Source: Hypomesus transpacificus
Taxonomy: Eukaryota; Chordata; Actinopteri; Osmeriformes; Osmeridae
Assembly (NCBI RefSeq): GCF_021917145.1
Contig: NC_061073.1
Span: 2,314,673 to 2,378,672 of the forward strand
DNA length: 64,000 nucleotides
Direction: 5' to 3'
Shown piece after piece: positions 1 through 12,311 of this stretch (positions are counted from its first letter, which is position 1; every line of letters starts with the position of its first letter). A program made the translations under genes and the position numbers. The notes under the pieces are model-generated. The model was not told the DNA's origin. It saw nothing but the letters and a program-made list of their open reading frames with translations, and ran no database searches.

Positions 1-60
1 GCTCAACTGGAGGAGGACCCCGCTCTGTGCTGGCTGGACTGGCGGGGTCTGGATGGTGAA

Positions 61-480
61 CACACACACACACCTTTGGGCCTTTATTTTGCAGGCGTAC
101 GAACACACACACACACACCCTGGTGGGCCCTAATACTGAAGGCATACACACACACACACACACCCTAGTGGGCCCTAATACTGAAGGCACACACACACAC
201 ACACAACTTAGTGGGCCCTAATACTGAAGGCATACACACACACACACACACACACACACCCTAGTGGGCCCTAATACTGAAGGCATACACACACACACAC
301 ACACCCTAGTGGGCCCTAATACTGAAGGCAGACACATACACACACACACCCTAGTGGGCCCTAATACTGAAGGCATACACACACACACATACACACACAA
401 ACACACACACACACACACACACCCTAGTGGGCCCTAATACTGAAGGCATACACACACACACATACACACCCTAGTGGGCA
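61..480. repeat. Compound minisatellite: GTGGGCCCTAATACTGAAGG units joined by (CA)n
   Basis: Seven near-identical copies of a unique block of about 25 bases (core GTGGGCCCTAATACTGAAGG) start near 122, 168, 209, 262, 307, 352 and 425. They are separated by (CA)n runs of variable length, and a degenerate eighth copy follows at about 471. The unique block is well conserved while the CA spacers vary. Confidence 0.9.
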
Positions 481-959
481 CTAGTAATGCCACTGAGTGC
501 TGTGGATCAAATGGATGTGGCTTTTAGCATGAGCTCATCTCTCTTAGAGGCCATTCATTTTCCCACTGGTGACTAATGAGGCACACCACACATGAGATAC
601 TTCACACACACACTGCTAGACACACACACAAACACTCCACCAGCCACTCCATGTGTGCCCCATAAGCTCCACCCTGAAACCAGCCCCCCAGTGCAACGAG
701 CGCCACCGGTCCCCAGCGACCCCCCCCCCCCCCCAACCCCCCCTAGTGCCACCAGCCCCCCCAGCTCCGTCAACCCCCAGCCCAGCCTGAGGTGAGAGGC
801 TGCCCGGGAGGGAGGTCTGTGTGGGGCTGAGACATCAGGGAGGGAGCTGGAGAGAACCTGTTGTTACTAAATCTGTCTCAATCAGGAGGAGTTTTTTCAC
901 CATGGGGCTGGTGTGCTGTTCATGCTGGCGCATGACACGCTAACTCACATTACGCTGGC

Positions 960-1098
960 TGAGGAGGGGGAGGAGGGGCAGGGGAGTGGGGGGGGGAGGG
1001 GGGTAGAGGAGAGGGGGGGGGGAGGGGCAGGGGAGTGGGGGGGGGGGGGGCAGAGGAGAGGGGGGGGGGAGGGGCAGAGGAGAGGGGGGGGGGGGGGT
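960..1098. repeat. G-rich purine tract (GGGGGAGGGGCAGRGGAG units)
   Basis: A nearly pure purine, G-rich stretch with repeated units of about 30 bases and homopolymer runs of 8 to 14 G. It could form G-quadruplexes; run lengths here are unreliable in assemblies. Confidence 0.75.
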
Positions 1099-1624
1099 AT
1101 AGATACATAAGGATAGGAAGGGGGGAGGAGATCCGGAGGAGAGAAAGAGGGAAGGAAGGGTTTTCATTTTGCTTAACCTCTCGAGAGGGCCTATAGACAC
1201 AAGCTTCCCGAAACATGTCCTCCAGCGAGCCGTCCTCCTTAAACACACACGTGTGTGTGTGTGTGTGTGGTTTGACGGCTGCTATGTGCCATGCGTCGGT
1301 TGTTTTTAGCCGATATTCCCTCCTGCTCCCCCTGCAGCGTGCACTCAACTGAGCCTGACACAGCTGCGCCTGCTCTACACACACCCCAGGGACACACTCT
1401 GCCCCTGTGTGTGTGTGTGTGTGTGGGTACATGCCATTGTTTGTGTTCACATGTCTTTGTGTATTGTGTATTTGTATTTATGCAGTCATGTGTCAAGCAC
1501 AGTGTGTGTTACATGAGCAGGGAGTCTACGTTTAAGACGGGCTATCTCTGTCTTTGTCCCGGCGAGTTTTGATTGGCTGACGGGAGCTTCACCGATTGGT
1601 TGCCCACATCACTGCTCTACAGGG

Positions 1625-2222
1625 GATAAATTATTCACAAGCAGGAGAGATAAAGAGAGGAGAGATGAAGTTGGGAGAAGAGGGGGACGCGGAGAGACAG
1701 ATTTTTGTCGGTAGTAAAGGAGAAAGAGAGGGAAGGGTAATGGAGGAAAGAGGATAAAGAGAGAGAGAAAGAGAGAGGGAGAGAGACATGGAGAGGGAGA
1801 GGGAGAGGGAGAGAGACATAGTCAGAGAGGGAGATTGAGAGTGGGAGATTGAGAGAGAGGGAGAGACAGACAGACAGAGATACAGAGACAGAGAGGGGGA
1901 GATAGGGAGAGGGAAAGAGAGAACATGTGTTGAGCAGGTGGATGTGTTTGGGCAGCACCAGACTCTTTGTCATTGCCTGTGAGGGAATGTGACTCTCATC
2001 CAAATCCTTCCAGGTGGGCCTAATCTATCCCGCTCCTAAACATAGAAGAGATGCCAGAGGTGTGGAGGAGAGGGGGAGGGGGGAGGGAGGAAGGGTGAGA
2101 GAGATTGTGTGGTTGTGTGTGTGAGAGAGAAAATGAGACAGAGTTAGAGAGACAGACAGAGAGACGGAGAGACAGAGAGAGAGAGAGAGAGAGAGGGAGG
2201 GAGAGAGAGAGAGAGAGTGCAT
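1625..2222. repeat. (GA)n-rich purine tracts
   Basis: Long purine-rich low-complexity DNA with GAGAGA and GACAGACA runs. The apparent Ser/Leu-rich frames on the minus strand are translations of this tract. Confidence 0.8.
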
Positions 2223-2918
2223 GTATGCGTGTTAAATCGTGTCTTGTACTGTCGGCTGTCCATAAGACAATATAGGATCGTAAATTAAATGTAGCGACAA
2301 CGGCCCCCAGCCCCCCTGCTGTCAGCTACCAGCTGATGGAGACGTCAGACTGGTGCACTACGGTGATAAGACTGACTTCAGCTAATCACAGCCGTTGGGT
2401 CATCTCCGTCTTACCTGATTGGTCCACACGACCTCCAGTAACAAACCCAGGCTCGGTGTTGACAGGACAGAGACAGAACAATCAGTGACAAAGGAAGAAA
2501 AAGAAAAAAGATGTGTTAGAAAGACGTTTGACCTCCCTCCCCCACCCCCCAGATGGGCGAGCTAATAAGGGATGAGAGGAAGTTCACATGCTCTAACGAC
2601 GCTAACTGTGCTAATACGCCATCCTTGGGTTAGCGTCCAGCCTGTTACCAGGTTTCTGGTCCACGGTGCTAGAAGTGCTGAGCTGCTAGATGTCACTCTA
2701 CTGGGTAGTGGAGGTCGGACCACAGCAGTTGGATGCAGCACACAGAGGTAGCAGATCTCTGCCCAGTAGCCCAGGCCAGTCTGGTGGTGAGGACGTGTAG
2801 CGTGTGTGTTGGGGGGGGGACGGGACTGTAGAAGAGGGCTAGGATGTCATGCAGACAGACACAGATGTGATGAAGAGCTTTATAGCACTAATAACAACCG
2901 TCTATTGTATTCCAGTCA

Positions 2919-2921
<3 letters not shown>

Positions 2922-2968
<47 letters not shown>
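2922..2968. repeat. (GT)n microsatellite
   Basis: An uninterrupted GT run ending in GCGCGC. No gene is seen in the flanking unique DNA (2230-2920 and 2970-3640). Confidence 0.9.
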
Positions 2969-2971
<3 letters not shown>

Positions 2972-3887
2972 CTGAAGTAATCCTGAGATGAGATTAAAGG
3001 GGGGGGGATTAAAGACGGACACAGTCCGCTAGTTAATCCCACACACATCCCGTTAGACACAACCGGTGTCTGTGTGTGTGTGTGAGACTTGACCTACTAG
3101 TCAGTGGACCTGTTCAGCCTCCACTGGCCTGCCTTGCACCTGCTGCGTGCTCACTCATGGTGTGACCGGCTCTGTGGGCTCATGCTGCCTCCCTGCTTGT
3201 TTGGTGGGAGGCGCTACTGGATGTGGTGCCCGGGACGTTCGAGGTGAGGGTGTAGGTATAGCGTGTGTGCGTGTCTGCAGGACTGGTTAGGCGGTGTGGA
3301 GTCTGTTTACATGGGATGAAACCGCGGGGCGTGGGGGTTGCCATGGTGACCATATGGCACAGCCTCAGCCTCCAGATGGAACCCAGGGTGAGGCCGCTCC
3401 TCCTGATTGTGTGTGTGTGTGTGTGTGGAGGTTGTTCTGAGTGTGTGGCCACTCAACCAGTCAGTCATTGTCAGTTAATCGTCCAGCCAACCAGCGTTCC
3501 AGCTTTCCAGCCAGCCAACCAGCCAGCCAGCAAAGCATTTACTGCTGTTCTACAGCAATAACCACTGGGATGAATGGTTCCATTCAGTAATGAGTTCCTG
3601 GCTGCAATAATATAGCAAGATGAAGTGTAAACTCACGGTTATAGGTGTGTGTGTGTGTGTTTAGAAAGTGTGTGTGTCTAGAGTAACCCAAACCATCTCG
3701 TACTGTAATAACATCCATGTGGAGCCCAGTTTTCCTATCAACAAGCTCTCCTGTTCTGCAATAACACCATCTCCTCCAAAACTAGGTCCTGTCGCTGGGG
3801 GAGAGGTGCTGGGGGGGGGGGGGGCAGCTAAATGCCCTTTTCACCTTTTCATTGGCTTGATACAAGCATGTAGTTATATGTGTGTGT

Positions 3888-3980
3888 GTGAGAGACAGAG
3901 ACACAGAGACACAGAGACACAGAGACACAGAGACACAGAGACACAGAGACACAGAGACACAGAGACACAGAGACAGAGCA
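3888..3980. repeat. Octamer repeat (ACACAGAG)n
   Basis: About ten tandem 8-bp units AGACACAG, followed by (GA)-rich DNA to about 4100. Confidence 0.9.
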
Positions 3981-4410
3981 TGAAAGAGAGAGGGAGAGAT
4001 GAGGGGGAGAGAGAGAGAAGAAGAGGGAGAGACAGCAGGACAGAGGGAGGAAGGGAGAGCGAGAGCAAGAAAGAGAGAGAGAGAGGGGGAGAGAGAGTGA
4101 AAGTCTGAAGCATACTAGCACAGGAGGCAGACTAATGGTTGGTTAGAATTCAGTAACATCTCTCGAAATAGTTGACTTTGTTAGTTAAAGGTCTGATGCA
4201 AAAGTCAGCCTGTGTGTGTGTGTGCACGTGTATGTCTCTGTGTGTGTATACACATTTGTGCTAGTACGTCTGTGTGTGTGTGTGTGTTTGTGCGTGCATG
4301 CCGGATCAGAGAGGGAAGTTTGAAGGGATCAGCAGTGTCTATGCCTGCAGGCTGCAGACAACCAGCTCTTATTGTTGTTCCTCTGTCAGCTGAGTCAGCC
4401 TACCTCTCCA

Positions 4411-4794
<384 letters not shown>

Positions 4795-5199
4795 ACACAC
4801 CAACACAGTGCTCCTTAGGGAGGTGGCCAGCCGGCCTGTGCATTAGTGTTTGATGTCTCACCATCAAAGCTGATCTCAGACCTGTTGGTCGATATAGCTC
4901 AGAGCATCTGCTGAGAAAGAGAGTGAAATGGATGATGGAGAAAAATAAAGAGATTTGGAGTTTGAACACTATATTATCCTCCTAAAGGTTGCGCCAAGAT
5001 CACATGACATGCTGACTGAACAATTACGCAGTGCTGTACCAGAATATTGTAGGACAGCGTCGACTGTATATGTGAGGAGAATGATGGGTTAGGTGGAGGT
5101 CTACCCAAACATGATGTCAGAAGCTCCATCATGGCCACAGTAGGTGTTTAGTAGCAGTGCAGCCCCATGTCTGCAGCCCCTGCCCACCTTACAGTCCTC

Positions 5200-5385
5200 C
5201 TTCTCCTCTTCCCTCTGGAGTCTGCCAGACCAGACTAGCTTTCTCCTCCTCCTTCTCTTCCTCCTCCTCTTCCTGGAGTCTACCAGACCAGACTAGCTTT
5301 TCTCCTCCTCCTCCTCCTCCTTCTCTTCCTCCTCCTCTTCCTGGAGTCTGCCAGACCAGACACCCTCCTCCTCCTCCTTCACTGC
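5200..5385. repeat. Pyrimidine-rich imperfect tandem repeat with core CCAGACCAGACTAGCTTT
   Basis: Three imperfect copies of a unit of about 65 bases (CTGGAGTCTGCCAGACCAGA followed by TCC-rich sequence) lie in a row. It is non-coding low-complexity DNA. Confidence 0.75.
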
Positions 5386-6329
5386 TTAATAACACAGAAC
5401 TCCTCTCTCTGTGGGGGACTACTCTAATGGGAGGACAGGGGGAAAACAAACTAGAGCTCTTGTCTGTACACACACACACACACCCATACTCACGCACAGG
5501 CTGAAATTCACACGTATACTATACTCGCATAAAACACATTCACATACCGGAATATTCAGCTTGAGTGTATTTCCCTTAAGAGACAGAAGTGGAAACGGTA
5601 AACAAGCTATCTTGGGAGGAATCTGTCCTCATCTTTCTGGGGTGTTGATGACTTCTGCTTTCATTCTCCCAGCATGCAGTTCTCTCCATAACGACATCCA
5701 GGCCTTTACTAACCTCCCCTCCCGCCCTGTTCCATTCCTCCCTGCTAGTTTGGTACTGTACAGGAGATCTGGATTCTGCACTTTTGCACTCTGCCTGTTT
5801 TTGTCTTCACGTTATATGTTTATTGTCACGCGCCACCAGACCAAAGCAGTTTCCTGGGTCTTTCAAACCTACTTGGCAATAAACCTGTTTCTGATTCTGA
5901 CTTCCGCTTTGGAGCTTTCCCTAAAGGTGGGTGGCTAAATTAGGGGTTATGTTTGGGTCTAAAGCAGTCAGAAATGCTCTGACGAGGTGGTCTCAGTTCC
6001 CCTCCAACAAGGAACTGTGGCTTTAACCTGATTTATGGAAAGGTTTATTAATTTTTCCTGGATTAAAACCCAATCATCTCTCGTGATCTTTGACCGTCAG
6101 TCTGCCAAAGCTGGATCTAGTTGCCAACCGGAAACCTCCAACCGGAAAGTCTCCATGGGTGACAGCGGGTTTTCCGGTCCCCTCCCTCATCCCCCCCCCC
6201 TCATCACAGTCCCCAGCCCTGTGGCTACCACTGTTTTATACTGGCATCTACCAACTGACCCAAGTTGAATAGTGAATGTTGGTGTTTCAACACCCATTGA
6301 CACTTCCCTGCCGTATGACTATGTTTAGC

Positions 6330-6562
6330 CTGTGCTCTGCTCCTGTCTTTCACCAACCGTCTCTGGAGGAGGATCCCTCACTGAATTGCTCCTCCCAAGG
6401 TTTCTTCCATTTTTTTCTCCTCTAGTGAGATTTTCTAGGAGTTTTCCCTTGTCTTCCTTGAGGGTTTAGGTCGGTTGACAGGCAGTCATGTGGGCGTATG
6501 TGAAGCCCTCTGTGACATCCTTGCGTATAAAAAGGGCTATACAAATACATTTTGATTCGATT
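6330..6562 (+). mobile_element. Teleost interspersed repeat (SINE/LINE-like 3' region)
   Basis: This stretch contains a familiar teleost repeat: a CTCCCAAGGTTTCTTCC segment, then CTTGAGGGTTTAGG, then TGTGAAGCCCTCTGTGACAT and AAAAAGGGCTATACAAATA, ending in an ATTTTGATT-type tail. The same order of blocks recurs, more decayed, at 30165-30258 in this window, which supports an interspersed family. The 5' limit is uncertain and may reach about 6080. Family name not determined. Confidence 0.7.
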
Positions 6563-7067
6563 TTTGACCGGGAGACTGCGGGAGGTGGAATCCCCAGTAT
6601 GTCAGCTGTCCTCCATCTGTGGTACCCAGTCTACAACATTCTGTTCCTCTCTCTATCCCTCCATCTGACCTCCCTGTCTGACTGTCTCTGCTCCAGGGTC
6701 CTGTTATCTCTGCTCTCAGGCTGGCCTGAGTGTGTTTGGGCTGGAGGGAGGGGAGGGCTGGAGGGAGGGGAGGGCTGGAGGGCGAAAGACTGAAGAATCG
6801 AGTCTGACAGCATTGTAGAAGGACAGACAAACAAACAGCGATGTTGATACAGTATAGATATAATAAACAGTAGAACCCACACTGAATTGTACATGTCTGT
6901 TATTTGGGGGATTTTTCCCCAGACTGAGTAAACACATTATATATAACAACAACGCAGTGTGGGTAATACATACACATTTAAAACGAAATAAGCTCAACTG
7001 TGTTCTCTCTGTTTTTTCTGTGTGCGTGCGTGCTTGTGCGTGCGTGTGCGTGCGTGTGCGTGCGTAG

Positions 7068-7981
7068 ATGTGGATGAGCCAGTGGTCTTTGCCACCAACT
7101 CTCTCCAGCGGAGGAGAAAGGGCCTGGCGGGGCTCCGCCCAGCTCAGCAGAAAGCCAAACCGGGACTCCTGATTGGTCTTCCCCAGGACTTCCGGCAGAT
7201 TTCCTCCATCATCGACGTGGACATCCTGCCGGAGACCCACCGCCGTGTGCGTCTGCACAAGCACGGCTCCCACAAGCCCCTGGGCTTCTACATCCGAGAC
7301 GGGGTGAGCGTGCGCGTGACGCAGCAGGGCGTGGAGAAGGTTCCGGGCGTGTTCATCTCCCGGCTGGTGAGGGGCGGGCTGGCGGAGAGCACGGGGCTGC
7401 TGGGGGTCAACGACGAGATCCTGGAGGTCAACGGCATTGACGTCAGCGGGAAATCCCTGGACCAAGTGACGGACATGATGGTGGCCAACAGCCACAACCT
7501 TATCGTCACCGTCAAACCGGCTAATCAGAGGAACAATGTGGTGCATCGTGGGAGCAAGGCGTCGGCGGCCAACAGCTCCACCGGCTCCGCTGGCTCCTTT
7601 GTCTCCCGTGACTCCGCCCCCAGCCCCTCCTCCCAGAGCGTCAGCCACAGTCACTATAGCAACAGCAACAGCGTCGCCGAGGGCGACAGCGACGAGGACG
7701 GCGACCTCATCATCGAGAGCGACGGCCTGCCTTCCTACGTGCCACACCCCGTGTCCAATGGCAACGGTAGCCACGGCGACTTCCCGTCGGCCTCGTCCCC
7801 AGGGCACGGGCCCTTCCCCCAGAGCGTGTCGCTGCCCAGTAGCGTGTCGCTGTCGGACAGCAAGGCCTCGCTCAGCTCGCTGACCACGCCCACCCAGAAC
7901 GGAAGCCCCGCCCCCAGCCCGGCGAGAACCAGTAGCAGTCAAGAGAGCATGAGAGAGGACGGCAACATTATCACCTTGTAA
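7068..7981 (+). CDS. pard6a: Par6 polarity protein, last coding exon (semi-CRIB, PDZ and C-terminal tail)
   Basis: This exon encodes the last 303 residues of a Par6 adaptor, which links Cdc42-GTP, aPKC and Par3 at the apical or junctional cortex. It opens with the Par6 hallmark [12 protein letters not shown], then the semi-CRIB region ([20 protein letters not shown]). A PDZ domain follows (about in-exon residues 60-155), with carboxylate-binding loop PLGFYIRDG and end [12 protein letters not shown]. The tail is Ser-rich and acidic, ends in NIITL, and stops at TAA 7979-7981. The acceptor AG (7066-7067) directly follows a (GTGCGT)n run; entry is in phase 1. The N-terminal PB1 (aPKC-binding) domain is not in view, so the gene is partial. 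I chose pard6a over pard6b/g from the SLQRRRKGL wording and from synteny with ranbp10, nutf2 and edc4. A long minus-strand frame across this exon is only its antisense shadow. Confidence 0.93.
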
Positions 7982-10170
7982 CACACGCACTTTGGATTGC
8001 CCTGAAACCCACAAACACCCTGGTAGGAACTAAAACACGCTGGAACACTCTGGTTTTCCCCCCCAAGGCTGGACACAGGCGATGCTCTGGTGACCTGGTT
8101 GGAAGTACGACGTCTCTCTCTCCTTGTGGAGGAGAGAGCCAGTTATGATGTCATCCTCAGTGATGCCTGGCACTAGTACAATTAACCAATTAACCAACCA
8201 ACCAACCCAGCAGCAGCTGTCTGACACACCAGCAGGCATCATGACCTGACTGAAGTACACATCACACACTGGAACATCAACAACATGACAACAGAACACA
8301 CAGGGCATTCTCGATTCCAGGAAGTGGCTGTCACCACACAGGAAGTGCCTTGGGTCTTCCTATGCACTCAATTTGTCCATGCCTAGATCACATGACCTGA
8401 ATCACCTGACTCCATCTAATCCTCGACCTAGATTGCCTGAGTCACATGACCTGGGTCTCTCCAGTCACCTGATCTGGGAGCTTCTGCTGTCTATTTTTAC
8501 GTGTGTCTTTTAAATTTCAAGAATATCTTAGAAGACAGGTCGATTTACTGCACACTATGATGTCACTGACTGACTGACCACTATGCGTGCCCATTGGTCC
8601 ATGAGTTGGCCTTTGACCTTCTGATATTTATGTCATATTTTCTTTGGGGTGTGACACCTACTATGGCCCAGAGAACAATAAGAGATCGCAGCATTATCAG
8701 ACTGGTTGTTTCACAGAACTTTCCCATGCTGTGGTGTTGGTGGCTGTAGTCCCAGTCTTGTCCTCTGACACCCCACACTGTCCTCACTAGCAGTCTGGTC
8801 TTGTCGACCGATAACTCACAGTCCCTCCTCCCCTCCCACTCTTCTCAACCCCTCCTTTCCTCCAGTTCTCATCCCCTGCTCCTTCCTTCTCCACCAAGTC
8901 TCCCGCCAACCTAATCTCTGCTGAGCGGAAATATACAAACACACAATAGAGGACAGACCTACAGCTCCAGCTCAGGGGTCGTGACCTCTGCCAGACTCAG
9001 CTGTTTACATGCACACTTATTACTGCTGGGGATTCTGGGTAAAAATAAGGAAATTCCTCTCATGTTTGGAGAGCCTAGAGCAATGCACACTGGGACCTTG
9101 TTCACACAGACCACTCCTGTCTGTAAATGTAAACCTGAGGCTGTGTGTGTGTGTGTGGTTGATACTCTAAAACTACCAAGGGGATTTTTGTTAGTTCTCC
9201 CGGTGTTGATGTCTGTCTTTCTGTAGATTCTGTCTGTGTGTGTGTGTGTGTGTGTGCGCGTGTGCGTGAGCGAGGGAAAGAGTGAGTGGGTCTTTTGGTA
9301 TGTGTGTGCGTGTGTATGTGTAGAAACAGAGAATCACGCCCCCACTGGATCAAATAACCCACCACACCAGAGCTATATAATATGGGGTTTTCATGGTTGT
9401 TGCAGGTCAGGATGTATTCTTGTCTGAATCCAGCTGCAATAACAGGTGTCGTAACTCACCTCTCCCTGCCAGGGGAGGTAGCTGGCCTGAGAGAGGTCCC
9501 CTCCCGCTGGTCAGAGAACCAGACAGCGGAGGATCCCTTGGTCATCTGTGGCACAGCAGAGTCAACCATTCTTTGTGGAATGACTCTTTTGGGATGGTGG
9601 TCAGATGTGGGTCCCAATTAGGGAAGAGCTGAGGTTCCAGTGTCTTCTGAGAGGAGAGAAGTAGCAGATGGTTCTCTGAGCTGAGAGCTGATGAACTTTT
9701 TCCATGGGAGAGAGAAACCATCATTCGAAGATTAAAGCGATGTTCATGTATGTTTAACACTCTGCACATGGACAAAAACATGGTTCTGCCCTCGAATCAC
9801 CTGAGTTCCCAAAAGCCAATGATGTATCATCTGCTTATAGACCACTGTCTGTGCACACACACACGCAACCACTGAAGACTGCTGTGTCTGGTCTAGTATG
9901 TAACTATGTGTATATATAAGTGATTGAAGAATATAAACAAGGGATTTTTAATCAAAGGGGAGAGCTTTTGTAAAAGAACATTTTATAAATGTGTAAAATA
10001 TGGAGAATATTTTCTTATTCTTGTACTTTTATTTGTTAACGAGAGCTTCCTGTTTGACAGGGAATGTGTAGGAATCTGACGGGCCTGGCTGTGCTATACT
10101 GTGAATGTCATATAGAGATATACTGATTATATAAGAAGACATATTATGAGAATAAAATATTATGGAAAAG
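7982..10170 (+). other. pard6a: pard6a 3'UTR
   Basis: About 2.2 kb after the pard6a stop has no coding exon. It holds a (GT)n run near 9232-9260. A consensus AATAAA at 10151-10156 followed by T/GT-rich DNA marks a likely 3' end. Confidence 0.6.
10151..10156 (+). terminator. pard6a: Polyadenylation signal AATAAA (pard6a)
   Basis: Consensus hexamer with a TTGTTGTCATTT-type downstream element about 20 bases later. It is the best plus-strand candidate after the pard6a stop. Confidence 0.5.
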
Positions 10171-10381
10171 GTCATTGTTGTCATTTCATCACCCTGAGAG
10201 AGCAGTTTCTTGTCCAGTCATTATCTCTTATTTCATCGCACAGTTGTAGTCGCTGCAATGCTGCCATCTCCTGGTCAAGTACGAGCGAAATATTTAATGA
10301 TGAACGAAAATGTAGATGAAGATGTTTTGTTAGAAAAGTATAGACGGGCCTGATAGCTACGGATATGGATATGTTGCACGC

Positions 10382-12182
10382 ATGGGCGGAAATCCCGGGG
10401 GCGACAGGGGGGACAAGACCCCCCCAATCCTGGGGAAAATATGATTTGTCCCCCCCAATAAATCACTGTAAACAATACTATGTAATATGCAATGAAAGCG
10501 CTTTGCTGATTATGGACACAATGGTGCTTTTTCAAGTAAAAATTGCGAACCCCGCCCTTGGTCCCACAATGGTTTGATCCACAGCCCCAGCCCACAGCAG
10601 TGATGCAGGTGCGTGTATGAAAATCGGACAGTGTCTGTTTGTGTAGTTGGTGGCTTATGTCCAGTAAGTTAGTTGTAAGAAAAGATTGGTTTGACAATTT
10701 ATTTCTACCACTCAATACAATAAAACATTCATAACTGTCACCATTTTCCCTGCATTGGTCACTATGTTAGCTAGCTAGCTAAGTAAGATCAGCTGTTTGA
10801 ACTGTTTGAGTCAGTGACTGGGAGAAGCTAGCAATGCAGTAGTTGTGTTCGTTATCTGACAAGGTGACTTAGTGTCTACTATCTGAAATGCAGGTAGGCC
10901 TAGCTAACGTGAAATTAATCCAGCTAGCTCTGCAAATTTAGCTTTTCTGGGAAGCCAGCAAATGAATTATGATAATAATTAAAACCAAAACATGAATTAT
11001 ATTAAAATGACAAAAGGTTGCAGTTTGCGTTGTGTAAAGGGTGAACTCGTACAGCTGTCAATCCATTGTCAATGCAATCCGTTTCACCTTTCCTAACTAC
11101 CTGGTAGATCGAAGCCTATTCTAGAAGAATGGTAATAAATGATAGAAGCCCATCTCCTACTGTAAATAACCTGCACATAGTGTGTGCAGCCAGCATTGTA
11201 GAAAAATTGCAGAAAAAAGACGGACATCAGAGCATTTCAGGACATAAAAACGCAAAGGACCCTAGTGGCCTAATCTCAAAGACTAGTTGATAAAATGTTC
11301 ATTAAAATGATGTGAAATGTGCTCAAATAAGTTTGTTGAGTCTCTTGTTTGGCAACATGACGGGTTCTCTTCTTTAAACTTGTAAAATAGGGACACAATT
11401 GGACAATGCCATGGATACCCCCACTCTACTTAAACTGGTGACTGAACCCAGATTAGTTTGAGGCAATGGTATTGTTGTTGTGATTAATTGTGTAGTATTG
11501 GGTACTGGTGGATGGCAAACACCTTATTTCTTTTCTAGGAGACAGACTGTGAGTCAGTGAGGGTGGTGAAAGGGAAAGAGCCAGGGAAAGACTTCAGATG
11601 ACAATGTCACAGCCATGGCAGGACCGGGGGTCAACCTTTTTGCCAGCAGCACCAGTATAGGAGACAGTGGCACAGCACTGTCTCACCTCAGTGGTGGCAC
11701 AGAACCATCAGCCACACCCACAATTTATAGAACCGCAGACTCTTGCCAACAAAGTGTTGACATTTCAAGAGAAATAGTTTTGCGATTTCCCCCGACTATA
11801 TGAAGGTTCAATTTGGATTATTTTAGATGAGACTGCACCATGCCCATTGTAATTACATAAACTGCACACCTGCATTCAGACTCAGTGGCGGTTCTGACAC
11901 ATTCAGGGCGAGTCTATCACCGTGCCTAAAACCGCCCCTGTTCATACTTGACTGATAAGAAACACTACTATAACTACATTTGAACAAGTTGAGACAACCC
12001 TTCAGTTACTAACTATACATTTTCCAGGAGTATTAATTATGGTTCCTCTATACATTTAACATATTACAATGTAGGCTGTGTTACAGCCAGCAGTCATTTT
12101 GGTGTCCCCCTCAGAAATTGCTCTTGAGAAAACGTCATATAATTGTCCCCCCCCCAAAGTTGCTAACAGATTCTCGACACTG
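10382..12182. mobile_element. Decayed hAT-like DNA transposon remnant
   Basis: A direct repeat GTTGCACGC flanks this block (10373-10381 and 12183-12191), like an 8- to 9-bp target duplication. The left end begins ATGGGCGGAAATCCCGGGG and soon reaches a GGGGGGACAAGACCCCCC segment. Near the right end is ATTGTCCCCCCCCC, so similar sequence sits in inverted orientation at both ends. Inside, a short frame at 11615-11803 ends DISREIVLRFPPTI and stops, like a broken N-terminal segment of a transposase-type protein. A second TIR-like CAGTGGCGGTTCT motif at about 11884 hints at another fragment. Terminal inverted repeats are poor, so the assignment is tentative. Confidence 0.45.
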
Positions 12183-12311
12183 GTTGCACGCCCCTAGATT
12201 TCCATGGCAACCTATAAAAATTGAATTGGAATAGCCAATTTAACCTATATCTGGCCACTGCTAAACAATCAATCAGGATACCCCGTCGTTCTCCCTAATT
12301 AAACTCCTTCC

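Noticed and set aside
592..795. Proline-rich frame ending at a good splice donor (possible exon)
   Set aside because: No convincing acceptor in phase, a 14-base C run in the middle, and no recognisable protein family.
6716..8014. 432-codon minus-strand open frame across the pard6a exon
   Set aside because: It is the antisense of a GC-rich conserved coding exon and runs into CA-repeat and intron sequence; no family resemblance.
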